Of a stretch of 64,000 bases of DNA, positions 17,249-25,389 are shown in pieces. A program made the translations under genes and the position numbers. Within the stretch, counting starts at the first letter, position 1. Every line of letters begins with the position of its first letter. This stretch comes from a bacterium D16-51 (GTDB lineage: Bacteria; Bacillota; Clostridia; Lachnospirales; Lachnospiraceae), in the NCBI GenBank assembly GCA_003612285.1, contig RAYE01000018.1:23493-87492 (forward strand), read 5' to 3'. The notes below the pieces were generated by a model that did no database searches, had not been told where the DNA came from, and saw only the letters and a list, made by a program, of their open reading frames with translations.

Positions 17249-18637
17249 ATGCTTACACCAATTGATATTCAGAACCATTCACTAAAAACAGCTGTACGCG
17301 GCTATAGTAAAAAGGAAACAGACGATTTTCTGGAAGAGATTTTACAGGGATACGAAAGTCTCTATAAAGAAAACCGGGAATTAAAAGATAAGGTTTCTTC
17401 TTTGAGTGAAGGGATTCAGTATTATAAACAAATGGAAACCACATTGCAAAAAGCGCTGGTTTTAGCAGAAAAGACTTCTACAGAAACACAGGAAGCGGCA
17501 AAAAGCAAGGCAGACGCCCAGATAAATGAAGCGTCGGCAAAGGCAGAAGCAATGCTTACAGAGTCGCAGACAAAGGCGGAATCTATTTTAACGGAGGCAC
17601 AGACAAGGGCTGAATCACTTTTAACAGAAGCACAGACAAAGGCAGATTCACTATTAAAGGAAGCACAGTCTGAAGCAGATGCAATCCGTAAGGAAACAAA
17701 TGCATATTCTGATATTAAAAAATCAAAGGCAAACCGTGAGCTTGAAGAAACAAGAAACCATGTCCGTAAACTGGTACAGAGTTATGAAACATACCGCTTA
17801 CAGTTCAAAAAACTCGCGGAATCCCAGATTGAAATGCTGGAAAGTGAAAATTACTCCATATTTGTTCCAGAATTGGCAGAAATGCTGGACGATGCCCCAG
17901 ATGCAGATACTGCAATGGAGACAGAAAAAACAGTGGCCATTAATTTAAAGTCTTCTGAACAAATTGCAGCAGAAGCTGCAATAGCAGAAAATACCCCGGT
18001 GGCAGATACAGCTAGTCCAGCAGCTTTTGCTGCAGCGGAAGCTGCGGCCGGACAGGAGATGGATACTCCTGTAAATTCAGTACAGCAGCAGGTTTCGGTT
18101 TTAGCTTCTGATATCGTACCAGGCAGTACGCCAGAAGCTTTAAATGCACCAATTCCAGAGCAGCAGGCAGTTATCCGTGCAGGCGACATTGTTCCAGGCA
18201 GCGCTGCTATCCCAGAATCTGTAAATACACCGATCCCTGCAGCAGAGAGCATTCACGCAAACGATATCGTCCCAGGCATCGTTATGCCAGCCAGCGCACA
18301 AACACCTGACCCAGCAGTTATTCATGCAAATGATATTGTTCCGGGCAGTACTGTTATGCCGGCCAGCGCACAAACACCTGACACAACAGCTATTCATGCA
18401 AATGATATTGTTCCAGGCAGTACCGTTATGCCAGCCAGCACACAAACACCTGACACAGCCGTTATCCATGCAGACGATATCGTTCCAGGTAACCCAGCGG
18501 CTGTCAGGCAGGACGGTGTGATGGGACAGATGCAGATAAATAATATTACGCCAAAGATAGAAGGGTATCAGGGAGCAGAAACAAAAACAGTAACACCAAG
18601 CCAGACTTCCCCCTTTACATTTATTGACATAGAATAG
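17249..18637 (+). CDS. divIVA: DivIVA domain protein with hendecad coiled coil and DIVPG repeat tail
   Basis: 462 residues, far longer than B. subtilis DivIVA (about 164). The N-terminal membrane-curvature domain reads MLTPIDIQNHSLKTAVRGY and SKKETDDFLEEI. It is followed by a coiled coil that includes four 11-residue repeats of the type AES-LLTEAQTK (about residues 92-140). After a linker rich in A and E comes a tail with six AxDIVPG motifs spaced 22-29 residues apart, where x is S, G, N or D. DivIVA marks curved membrane at poles and septa and recruits partners. Start is preceded by AGGAGG. The tail probably mediates protein contacts, which is inference. Confidence 0.9.
   Translation: MLTPIDIQNHSLKTAVRGYSKKETDDFLEEILQGYESLYKENRELKDKVSSLSEGIQYYKQMETTLQKALVLAEKTSTETQEAAKSKADAQINEASAKAEAMLTESQTKAESILTEAQTRAESLLTEAQTKADSLLKEAQSEADAIRKETNAYSDIKKSKANRELEETRNHVRKLVQSYETYRLQFKKLAESQIEMLESENYSIFVPELAEMLDDAPDADTAMETEKTVAINLKSSEQIAAEAAIAENTPVADTASPAAFAAAEAAAGQEMDTPVNSVQQQVSVLASDIVPGSTPEALNAPIPEQQAVIRAGDIVPGSAAIPESVNTPIPAAESIHANDIVPGIVMPASAQTPDPAVIHANDIVPGSTVMPASAQTPDTTAIHANDIVPGSTVMPASTQTPDTAVIHADDIVPGNPAAVRQDGVMGQMQINNITPKIEGYQGAETKTVTPSQTSPFTFIDIE
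18107..18490 (+). repeat. In-frame DIVPG repeats in divIVA
   Basis: Six copies of a motif ending DIVPG. The last three full units follow a 23-24 residue period (IHANDIVPGSTVMPASAQTPD plus a short joint) and are nearly identical at DNA level, indicating recent tandem duplication. The first two copies are more diverged. Confidence 0.85.
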
Positions 18638-18704
18638 AAGTATTGGTTCAATTAGGTGGGAATATTAGAGTGTGTTTGAAAATTAAGGAACTTGGAGGAG
18701 TATT

Positions 18705-19205
18705 ATGAAATGGAAGAAGGCTTGCTTTGGAATTTTCATCTTTTCTCTGTTGCTGGGACTAGACCAGGTTACAAAACATCTTGCCGTAATTCATTTAAAA
18801 GGGCAGGAGCCATTTCCTTTCATCCAGGATGTATTTGAATTACAGTATCTGGAAAATTTTGGGGCGGCATTTGGCGTTCTGCAAAACCAGCGGATATTGC
18901 TTTTAGCAGTAACATCAATTGTTTTATTGCTTTTATGTTTTTTATATTGGAAAATACCAGCGGGAAAGAGATATTTTCCAATGCAGTGTACTATAGTGCT
19001 GATAGCTGCGGGGGCGGTCGGCAATTTGATTGACCGGCTTCTGCAGGGTTATGTTGTAGATTTTTTTTACTTTAAACTGATTGATTTTCCTATTTTTAAT
19101 GTTGCAGACTGCTATGTTGTAATTGCCGCCTTTTTTGCTGTTGTTTTAATTGGGTTTTATTATAAAGAGGAAGAACTGACATTTTGGAAAAAGGAGAAAA
19201 AATAA
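18705..19205 (+). CDS. lspA: Lipoprotein signal peptidase (signal peptidase II)
   Basis: 166 residues with four membrane helices. The catalytic aspartate motifs are GNLIDRLLQGYVVDFF and FNVADCYVV, with LDQVTKHLA at the N terminus. It removes signal peptides from prolipoproteins such as the S11 carboxypeptidase encoded at 11.8 kb. GGAGGAG precedes the ATG. There is no terminator between divIVA and this gene, so it is likely in the same operon. Its 3' end abuts the pseudouridine synthase gene. Confidence 0.97.
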   Translation: MKWKKACFGIFIFSLLLGLDQVTKHLAVIHLKGQEPFPFIQDVFELQYLENFGAAFGVLQNQRILLLAVTSIVLLLLCFLYWKIPAGKRYFPMQCTIVLIAAGAVGNLIDRLLQGYVVDFFYFKLIDFPIFNVADCYVVIAAFFAVVLIGFYYKEEELTFWKKEKK

Positions 19206-19207
19206 TA

Positions 19208-20149
19208 TTGGATAAGATAGCAGATGAAAATGTGCCAACTATAGAATATATTGTTTCAGAAGATAGGGCAGGAATGCGTCTGGATCAGTTTCTATCACAG
19301 AAGCTTACAGATGTATCCCGCTCTTTTTTACAAAAGCAGATTAAGGAGCAGTCCATTTTAGTAAATGGAAAAGCGGCAAAAGCAGGAAATAAACTAAATC
19401 TAAAGGACAGAATACAGGTTACATTAGAACCACCAAAAGAACTTCAAATTGAGGCAGAAAACATTCCATTAGATATTTTGTATGAGGATGAGGATATTAT
19501 TGTGATAAATAAGCCGAAACAGATGGTTGTCCATCCGGCTCCGGGGCATTATTCCGGTACTGTTGTAAACGCTTTGCTGTATCATTGTAAAGAATCCCTA
19601 TCCGGAATCAATGGGGTAATGCGGCCTGGCATTGTACATCGGATTGACCAAGATACAACAGGTGCAATTGTAATCTGTAAAAATGATATGGCACACAATT
19701 ATATTGCCCAGCAGTTAAAAGAGCATTCGATTACCAGGACATACCATGCAATAGTCTGCAATCCACTTTCACAAGAGCAGGGAACCATTCAGGGAACGCT
19801 TGGCAGGCATCCGGTTGACCGTAAAAAAATGGCTGTCAATGTTAAAAATGGGAAAACAGCAATCACACATTACCGAACACTTGATCCTTTAAATGGAAAA
19901 TATACCTATATTTGCTGCAGCCTGGAAACCGGGCGGACACATCAAATCCGCGTCCATATGGCAAGTATTGGCAATCCAGTTCTTGGCGACAGTGTCTACG
20001 GGCCTGCAAAGTGCCCATTCCATTTGACAGGACAGACGCTTCATGCAAAAACACTTGGCTTTCTTCATCCACGTACAAAGAAATATATGGAATTTGACGC
20101 ACCATTGCCAGAATATTTTGAAAAACTGTTGCGGATATTAAAACAATAG
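19208..20149 (+). CDS. RluA family pseudouridine synthase (RluD-like)
   Basis: About 313 residues from the TTG at 19208, which has GGAG 11 bases upstream; a TTG at 19184 inside lspA is the alternative. An N-terminal S4 domain (RLDQFLSQKL, RSFLQKQIKEQSILVNGK) precedes the synthase domain. The catalytic aspartate lies in HRIDQDTTGAIV. CCSLETGRTHQIRVH is the other family signature. It makes pseudouridine in 23S rRNA or other RNA; which positions cannot be told. The lspA-rluD pair is common in Firmicutes. Confidence 0.93.
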   Translation: MDKIADENVPTIEYIVSEDRAGMRLDQFLSQKLTDVSRSFLQKQIKEQSILVNGKAAKAGNKLNLKDRIQVTLEPPKELQIEAENIPLDILYEDEDIIVINKPKQMVVHPAPGHYSGTVVNALLYHCKESLSGINGVMRPGIVHRIDQDTTGAIVICKNDMAHNYIAQQLKEHSITRTYHAIVCNPLSQEQGTIQGTLGRHPVDRKKMAVNVKNGKTAITHYRTLDPLNGKYTYICCSLETGRTHQIRVHMASIGNPVLGDSVYGPAKCPFHLTGQTLHAKTLGFLHPRTKKYMEFDAPLPEYFEKLLRILKQ

Positions 20150-20177
20150 GTTTGCTGCTGATACAGCAGACCTATTG
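20144..20177 (-). terminator. Terminator between rluD-like gene and recombinase gene (probably bidirectional)
   Basis: CAATAGGT (20144-20151) pairs with ACCTATTG (20170-20177), with an inner CTGCTG/CAGCAG stem. On the minus strand a TTTT run follows, so it best serves the recombinase transcript. It overlaps the last codons of the RluA-family gene. Confidence 0.75.
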
Positions 20178-20186
20178 TAATGATTC

Positions 20187-21248
20187 TTATTTCCGTAAGG
20201 TTACGGCTGATGCAGCGCTTCGCTTTTTATCATCCTCCAAAGCGGCGTAATGTTTCCTTGTGGTATTTACATCATTATGCCCAAGAACCTCCGCTACCAG
20301 GTAAATATCGCTTGTTTCACGGTACAGTGTCGTACCATAGGTGCTCCGCAGCTTATGCGGGGTAATATGTTTAAACTGCGTAATTTGCCCGGCGTATTCA
20401 CTGACCAGGTTTTCGATAGCCTGGATACTCATCCGGCGCCGCTGGATAGAGTAGAACAGAGCATGTTCATGGCCCGCCGTCGGCTGGATGTTTTCCCTTG
20501 TTATTTCTATATAATTTTTTAATGCCGTACGGACTTCTTCCCCAAAATAAACGTATTCTTCTTTGCCTCCTTTTCGGATAATCCGAATCCGGTTCTCCCG
20601 GAAATCAACATCTTCGATATCCAGGCCGACACATTCTGATACACGGATGCCTGTCCCCAAAAATAAAGTAAAAATAGCAAGGTTTCTTAGTTTATTCTTT
20701 TCGTAAAACGATTTTTTTCGTCCGGTAAGATGTTCTCCGGCATGTTCAACAAGATTTAAAAGTTCTGAGACTTCTTCAGCGTCCAGACGGATAATTTCCC
20801 TGTCATGAAGTTTTGGCATATCGACAATTGTGGTAGGGTTATTCTTTAAAAAATCTCTTTTTTGGTAATATAAATAGAATTTACGGAGTGAAGCAAGTTT
20901 CCGGTGGATTCCACGTTCATCATTAGAATATGTTTTGCCCCCATAAGTATATAATTTTAAATATTCCAGGTATTCTTCAATATCTACCGATTCCAGGGAA
21001 TCCAAGTCATCAAGCGTCAATGAGGAAATTTTTTCACTCTGGAACGAAGGGTTTGCTGACAAAAGAAAACGGAAAAAGGTCCGTATATCATATGCATAGC
21101 CTATACGTGTATTGATAGAGGAAGTTGGTTCAATCCCACGGAAAAAATCTTTTGCAAAAGGCGGAAAATCTTTTAGCAGTTCACGAAGCTTATTAATATT
21201 TTTTGCATTTTTTGTTTGGTGATATGTCTGATGGTTTGATGTACCCAT
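20187..21248 (-). CDS. Tyrosine recombinase / site-specific integrase (XerC/D-like)
   Basis: 353 residues. The N-terminal SAM-like core-binding domain covers about the first 150 residues. The catalytic domain has the arginine in GTGIRVSECVGL, HKLR, the histidine in LGHNDVNTTRKHY and its terminal tyrosine as nucleophile. AAGGAG precedes the ATG. No prophage genes or attachment repeats surround it, so a housekeeping Xer-type role is likelier than phage integration. I did not find a convincing dif-like site beside it. Confidence 0.88.
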   Translation of the reverse strand: MGTSNHQTYHQTKNAKNINKLRELLKDFPPFAKDFFRGIEPTSSINTRIGYAYDIRTFFRFLLSANPSFQSEKISSLTLDDLDSLESVDIEEYLEYLKLYTYGGKTYSNDERGIHRKLASLRKFYLYYQKRDFLKNNPTTIVDMPKLHDREIIRLDAEEVSELLNLVEHAGEHLTGRKKSFYEKNKLRNLAIFTLFLGTGIRVSECVGLDIEDVDFRENRIRIIRKGGKEEYVYFGEEVRTALKNYIEITRENIQPTAGHEHALFYSIQRRRMSIQAIENLVSEYAGQITQFKHITPHKLRSTYGTTLYRETSDIYLVAEVLGHNDVNTTRKHYAALEDDKKRSAASAVTLRK

Positions 21249-21389
21249 TTTTTTCTCCTTATATTATAAGTTTTAAAGAATGATATTATTATAAGCATAA
21301 CACACTACTTCCAATTTATCAATAACTATTTGAAAAACTGGAGTTTATCCAAGAGTTAAAAATTACTCTCCAACCGCTGCATATTTATT

Positions 21390-21755
21390 TTAGCGGCGGC
21401 TGTTTGTAATAACCCTTTCCAGATTTTTAATATCAGAATCTGGCAGATTCTGGTTAGCAAGATAATCTGTAATAAAATTAGAGATAGATCCATTATACAG
21501 TTTATCCAGCAGAGCCCTTGTTTCAATATCCTGGATTTTCCTTTTTGTAATATTTGCTTTACATATAAAGCCAGGATCTTCCCGGATAATAGCTCCTTTA
21601 TTAATTAAACGCTTGATGACTGTATATGTTGTGTTTTTTTCCCAGCCAATATATTCCTTAATAATTTTGGAAATATCTTTAGCTGCCAGTTCCTTGTTGG
21701 ACCACAACAATTCCATAACATTTAATTCCCCCTCATGCAGACGTATCTCTTTCAT
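21390..21755 (-). CDS. BlaI/MecI/CopY family transcriptional repressor
   Basis: 121 residues from the internal Met at 21755, where GGAGG lies upstream; a longer frame to 21794 runs into the repeat element and has no such site. The winged-helix region reads LHEGELNVMELLWSNKELAAKDISKII followed by NTTYTVIKRLINKGAI. BlaI proteins repress beta-lactamase or copper genes and are usually cleaved by a BlaR1 partner. No BlaR1, beta-lactamase or copper pump gene is present here, so its signal and targets are unknown. A palindromic CTACAATAGTAG at 22011-22022 upstream might be an operator. Confidence 0.85.
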   Translation of the reverse strand: MKEIRLHEGELNVMELLWSNKELAAKDISKIIKEYIGWEKNTTYTVIKRLINKGAIIREDPGFICKANITKRKIQDIETRALLDKLYNGSISNFITDYLANQNLPDSDIKNLERVITNSRR

Positions 21756-21801
21756 GGGTGCATACCTCCATCTTAATAATATACCAATTTTCAAACACGC
21801 T

Positions 21802-21971
21802 CTAGTACAGCGTTTCTTAGTCCTGCATACACTTAGTACTTTCTATTTCCGCCATCGCTGCGTTGTCGTCAGTCAACAAATGCCAGCCACCGCATTGCCT
21901 CCTTCCTTCGCCTTGCGCTGACAAAAATAGCAGGCACTAAGTATATGGGGATTAAGGAAACGCTGTACTAG
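21802..21971. mobile_element. MITE-like element, copy 1 (CTAGTACAGC ends)
   Basis: 170 bp beginning CTAGTACAGC (21802-21811) and ending GCTGTACTAG (21962-21971). The two ends are imperfect inverted repeats for about 45 bases. The interior is nearly the same as copy 3 at 32414-32578. It encodes nothing plausible. It lies just upstream of the BlaI gene start. A CTAG boundary at both ends fits a TA duplication inside CTAG, as known for IS630/Tc1-mariner transposases; that origin is inferred. Confidence 0.8.
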
Positions 21972-22105
21972 TACGTTTAGAAATATTCTACAAGCATAGA
22001 ATATAATAACCTACAATAGTAGAATGCCATATGCATAACATTGGCATAGCTATCCATAAAACACGATTCTATCAGATAACTATGCCATATTATATATATA
22101 TACCT

Positions 22106-22134
22106 ATTCTACTAGTGAAGTATACATTCGTCAA
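22106..22134 (-). promoter_or_regulatory. Candidate minus-strand promoter for the BlaI gene, with palindromes downstream
   Basis: On the minus strand TTGACG (22134-22129), 17-base spacer, TAGAAT (22111-22106). The leader to the BlaI start would be about 340 bases and includes inverted repeats TGGCATAG/CTATGCCA (22042-22049 and 22080-22087), CTACAATAGTAG (22011-22022), TTCTA-N6-TAGAA (21986-22001) and the MITE copy 1. No gene is seen between 21756 and 22162. Confidence 0.5.
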
Positions 22135-22162
22135 TAGCTAATTGTAATAAATAAGATTATAT

Positions 22163-24040
22163 TTATCGTTCTGTTGGATATGCCTTAAAAGTATTGCATA
22201 TTCCCTGGTAAATTGTCTTAGCGGCCTTTTTTTGGAAAGATTCTTTTTTGAGTTTCTTTTTATCAGAACTTCCCGTAATAAATCCCAGTTCAATTAATAT
22301 AGAAGGTACGGTATTGTTTTTAATTACAACAAAACCTGCCTGCTTTACTCCCCTGTCTTTTGTCCCAAGTGTATTTACTAAAGTGTTTTGCATTTTCTTT
22401 GCAAAGAGTTTACTGGTAATTCCAGAAAAACTGCTAGAGTTATTTACCTTGGAGTAATATACTTCTGTTCCATTCGCACTAGAAGATTTTGCACTATTCA
22501 TATGAAGGCTTACAAATAAATCTGCCTGATATTTTGCAGAATAGGTTGGGCGTGCATATAAATTAACAAATGTATCATCATGTCTTGTCCAATATGCTTT
22601 TACAGGGGAATTTTCCTTTTCAAAATATTCTTTCATCTGTTTATACGCAATTGTAAGGTTTAATTTCTTTTCTTTTAATCTGTTTTTAGAAGCACCATTA
22701 TCTTTTCCGCCATGCCCTGCATCAATTAATACAATATTTTCATAAATATCTTTTGGAGCCCCTACCTGCACTGTAAAGCAGCCATCTCCTTTATCCAGCT
22801 TATACCCTTTTAAGCCCTTTGTAGTGACCGTAATTTTAGTGTCCTCTTCATCTGTCAGGGAAACACGGATTCCTGTAATATAGGAGCTATTGTCAACAGG
22901 AACATATTTTTTATAAAAGCTGACATAATCTCCTGGGAGAATAATCAAAAATTTTTGGTTCCAATATTGGTCAGTTGTTTTAATCTTTGAAAATGATACG
23001 CCTTCTGGCAATATAACTTTCATCGAAAAACTTCCTTTAAAAATAGTAATGATGCCTCCAGCTTCTGTAATATCACTTTCATATTCCTGTTTTTTATTAT
23101 ACTTAATCTGTACACAAGTAGTTTTGTCCTCTGTCTCCCATATTTTAATAGAGTTTGTAATTCCATTTTTAACGGACTGTGTAATATCCCCAAATGGATT
23201 ATAGGTATTTAAAAATTGCAGTGTTACAGAATAATCAGCAGCGTGATTCATAATTTTTACATTCTTTTTTGAGGCAGTTTCCAGTGTAAGTCCCTTGATT
23301 TCATTTAAGTTTTCTGTATCATTTTTTAAAAGCACAACACCAATCAGCATGTTGTTATATTTTTCTTTATCATAGGATTGGCTGTCTGTTATGATATGGT
23401 ACAAATAATCTGAAGTAATCTCAAATAAATTATAAGCTTCAGAATTGCCCTCGCCCTGTCCTTCTTTGATGGAACAAATATAGCCAAGTGCTTCCAAAGT
23501 AAATTCAAGAGGCACCATATAATCGCTTTGATTGGTATCCTTTTTTGTACCTAAGACAGTTTCTGCCGGCGCTGTTTCTTCATCGCCATTGATAACGGCA
23601 ACATTTGTATTTGGCAAAAATTTTATTGTATTTTCCCTGTCAGGAGTTGTAACAAGAATGCTTTTATCCTCTTTTGAAGTCTGGTAATAGCATCCTAAAA
23701 TATCAGAAAAGATATTTTTTACTGGCGCCATCCAGACTCCGTTCCATTGGACAACAGGAATTGTGCAGTCAAAGGAAATGTTTGTATATTGTACTTTTGC
23801 AGAAAGAGTTTCATATTCTTGTGCGCTGTCCCCCTCGCCAATTATAACCTGCTGTTTTCCAGAGACTTCGGCTGCATTGCCTTTTAATTTTTTTGCACGT
23901 TTTGCGCCGAGTGCAGATGATTTAATGCTTTTTGCATTTGGTGATTTAGCAAATGCTGTCCCTGTGTCTTGTAATAAAATGCCTGATAAAACCAAAATGG
24001 CTATAACCCGGAGCCATCCTTTTCTGCTTATGTACATCAT
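22163..24040 (-). CDS. Secreted N-acetylmuramoyl-L-alanine amidase (Amidase_3)
   Basis: 625 residues. A basic start and hydrophobic segment (LRVIAILVLSGILLQ) form a signal peptide. Residues about 60-200 resemble a copper-amine-oxidase-N type wall-associated domain (VVQWNGVWMAPVKNIF). A middle AMIN-like region follows. The C-terminal 180 residues are a zinc amidase: LIDAGHGGKDNGA, the ligand His in SLHMNSA and the catalytic Glu in SILIELGFI. It cleaves the amide between MurNAc and L-Ala in peptidoglycan. It may act in daughter cell separation. It has its own promoter. Confidence 0.9.
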   Translation of the reverse strand: MMYISRKGWLRVIAILVLSGILLQDTGTAFAKSPNAKSIKSSALGAKRAKKLKGNAAEVSGKQQVIIGEGDSAQEYETLSAKVQYTNISFDCTIPVVQWNGVWMAPVKNIFSDILGCYYQTSKEDKSILVTTPDRENTIKFLPNTNVAVINGDEETAPAETVLGTKKDTNQSDYMVPLEFTLEALGYICSIKEGQGEGNSEAYNLFEITSDYLYHIITDSQSYDKEKYNNMLIGVVLLKNDTENLNEIKGLTLETASKKNVKIMNHAADYSVTLQFLNTYNPFGDITQSVKNGITNSIKIWETEDKTTCVQIKYNKKQEYESDITEAGGIITIFKGSFSMKVILPEGVSFSKIKTTDQYWNQKFLIILPGDYVSFYKKYVPVDNSSYITGIRVSLTDEEDTKITVTTKGLKGYKLDKGDGCFTVQVGAPKDIYENIVLIDAGHGGKDNGASKNRLKEKKLNLTIAYKQMKEYFEKENSPVKAYWTRHDDTFVNLYARPTYSAKYQADLFVSLHMNSAKSSSANGTEVYYSKVNNSSSFSGITSKLFAKKMQNTLVNTLGTKDRGVKQAGFVVIKNNTVPSILIELGFITGSSDKKKLKKESFQKKAAKTIYQGICNTFKAYPTER

Positions 24041-24096
24041 GTTCCCTGTTTTTCCTTTCTTTTATAATATGTAAGCTTGTATCAACCCCAACGCTC

Positions 24097-24124
24097 ATTA
24101 TATCATAAAAGAAAGATAGTTCAA
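24097..24124 (-). promoter_or_regulatory. Promoter of the amidase gene
   Basis: On the minus strand TTGAAC (24124-24119), 16-base spacer, TATAAT (24102-24097), about 55 bases before the ATG at 24040. Confidence 0.65.
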
Positions 24125-24183
24125 TTATATGGCAAAAATTATTATTATTCCCATTTTGGGGGATATTGCTGTTCACTCCGTGC

Positions 24184-24348
24184 CTAGTACAGCAAATAGT
24201 AAATAACTAGCCATATCACTTGCCTAATTTTCCATCTACTGTGTTAGATTTTCTAGCCGTAGCCACCGCTACGCCGTCGAAAATCTGCCTTGTAGCTGAA
24301 AAATTATCCTGTGTGATATAGCCAGATACTTATTATTCGCTGTACTAG
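24184..24348. mobile_element. MITE-like element, copy 2 (same ends, different interior)
   Basis: 165 bp starting CTAGTACAGC (24184-24193) and ending GCTGTACTAG (24339-24348). The arms continue as inverted repeats (AACTAGCCATATCAC against GTGATATAGCCAGA). Only the outermost ten bases match copies 1 and 3; the interior differs. It lies between the amidase and LysM genes. Confidence 0.72.
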
Positions 24349-24363
24349 TTTGTCCCGCCAGAT

Positions 24364-24690
24364 TTATAAAATGGGAATAACAATAGAGCTTCCGGCATAA
24401 ATACAATCAGATACAAGAGAATTACAACGTTTTATTTCCCTGATATAATCATTTAAGGAACCATTATACCCTTCTGGGTAATTTTCCTTTGCAATGCTCC
24501 ATAATGTATCCTTGTCTGTTACCGAAATTGATTTAAAACTAATCCTGGTATCCTGCTCCACTGCTCCCATTTTGTTCATAACAGGATCCGTTATATGATA
24601 TCCTGCACTGAAAAATAGAAAAATAATAAAAACAATACTAAATATCTGCCGGATGGAATCGTGCGGCAGAATACAATATGCTTTGTTCAT
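24364..24690 (-). CDS. Small membrane-anchored LysM protein, YneA-like, SOS-controlled
   Basis: 108 residues: a basic N terminus, one membrane helix (FSIVFIIFLFFSAGYHI), then a single LysM peptidoglycan-binding domain (DKDTLWSIAKENYPEG to GSSIVIPIL). Size and architecture match the YneA type of SOS-induced division inhibitor. The promoter has three LexA-like boxes, which strongly supports that reading. In many Firmicutes such a gene lies beside lexA; no lexA gene is in this window. GGGGG precedes the ATG. Confidence 0.8.
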   Translation of the reverse strand: MNKAYCILPHDSIRQIFSIVFIIFLFFSAGYHITDPVMNKMGAVEQDTRISFKSISVTDKDTLWSIAKENYPEGYNGSLNDYIREIKRCNSLVSDCIYAGSSIVIPIL

Positions 24691-24709
24691 AACAATATCC
24701 CCCTTTTTG

Positions 24710-24790
24710 TGAACATTCGTTTGTTAACTGGTAATACTACTATAACAAACAAACGGATGTTTGTCAACGGAAAAAGCGAACAAAATTTCG
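24710..24790 (-). promoter_or_regulatory. SOS promoter of the LysM gene with three LexA-like boxes
   Basis: On the minus strand a strong promoter TTGACA (24767-24762), 17-base spacer, TATAGT (24744-24739). Three sites resemble the Gram-positive LexA box CGAAC-N4-GTTCG (plus-strand reading): CGAACAAAATTTCG at 24777-24790, CAAACGGATGTTTG at 24750-24763 inside the spacer, and TGAACATTCGTTTG at 24710-24723 just after the -10. Confidence 0.75.
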
Positions 24791-24808
24791 GAATATACGT
24801 TTCTCTAT

Positions 24809-25348
24809 GTTACTATTTACGGTCAATGGTATCAAGATAGAAACAATTAAAAAATTATTTTTCTGTATATTTTCAATATTATGCAGTATGAGAAATTGAT
24901 ATTTTCTAGCATTTTCTGCAAAAAAGCAAAAGTTTTATTTAACCTATAACTGACAAAAATTATAGAAGACATTGCTTTCCGGGCAATCCTACGCTCTTAA
25001 GAATTGCTGATGCTTTTTGCTTCCGGCTCTGATTAGCGCGCTCACTGCCAAAACTCACCGAAACAACCGAATTCCATGGATATTTCGGTTCAGACAGTTG
25101 TCCGTGCGCGCGCTTCTGCCGGAAGCTTAAAAAGCAAAGCAATTCTAAAAGAGCTAAATTGTCCTGCGGAAAGCAATGTCTTTCTAAATTTTTGTCAGAT
25201 TACAATTGACAGAAAACTTTCGCTTTTTTGCAGAAAATATGAAGGTATCTGCTTTCTCATAGTGCATAATACTCAAAATATATACAAAGGAAAAATAATT
25301 TTTTATTTGTTCCTACAATTTATGATACCATTAACCGTAAATAGTAAC
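24809..25348. repeat. 540 bp imperfect long inverted repeat
   Basis: The ends are perfect 14-base inverted repeats, GTTACTATTTACGG (24809-24822) and its complement at 25335-25348. Matching continues inward through both arms, for example GACATTGCTTTCCG (24968-24981) against CGGAAAGCAATGTC, TGACAAAAAT, GCTTCCGGC and GCGCGC near the centre. Arms differ by substitutions and small gaps, so it is old or under relaxed constraint. No credible gene is inside. It fills most of the 770-base gap between the LysM and zinc-ribbon genes. Confidence 0.8.
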
Positions 25349-25389
25349 TTCGCTATTGTTTTTCACGGTCATTCTTTTTAAACACACTC

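Noticed and set aside
18107..18490. CRISPR-like array from the regular repeats
   Set aside because: The repeats are in frame inside divIVA, without unique spacers of constant size.
20187..21248. Prophage or integrative element anchored by the tyrosine recombinase
   Set aside because: No phage, conjugation or excision genes nearby, no attachment repeats found, and conserved chromosomal genes lie directly on one side.
25076..25381. Open frame of 101 codons on the plus strand inside the 540 bp palindrome
   Set aside because: It crosses the palindrome's symmetric arm, has no ribosome binding site and no recognisable domain; the inverted repeat explains it.
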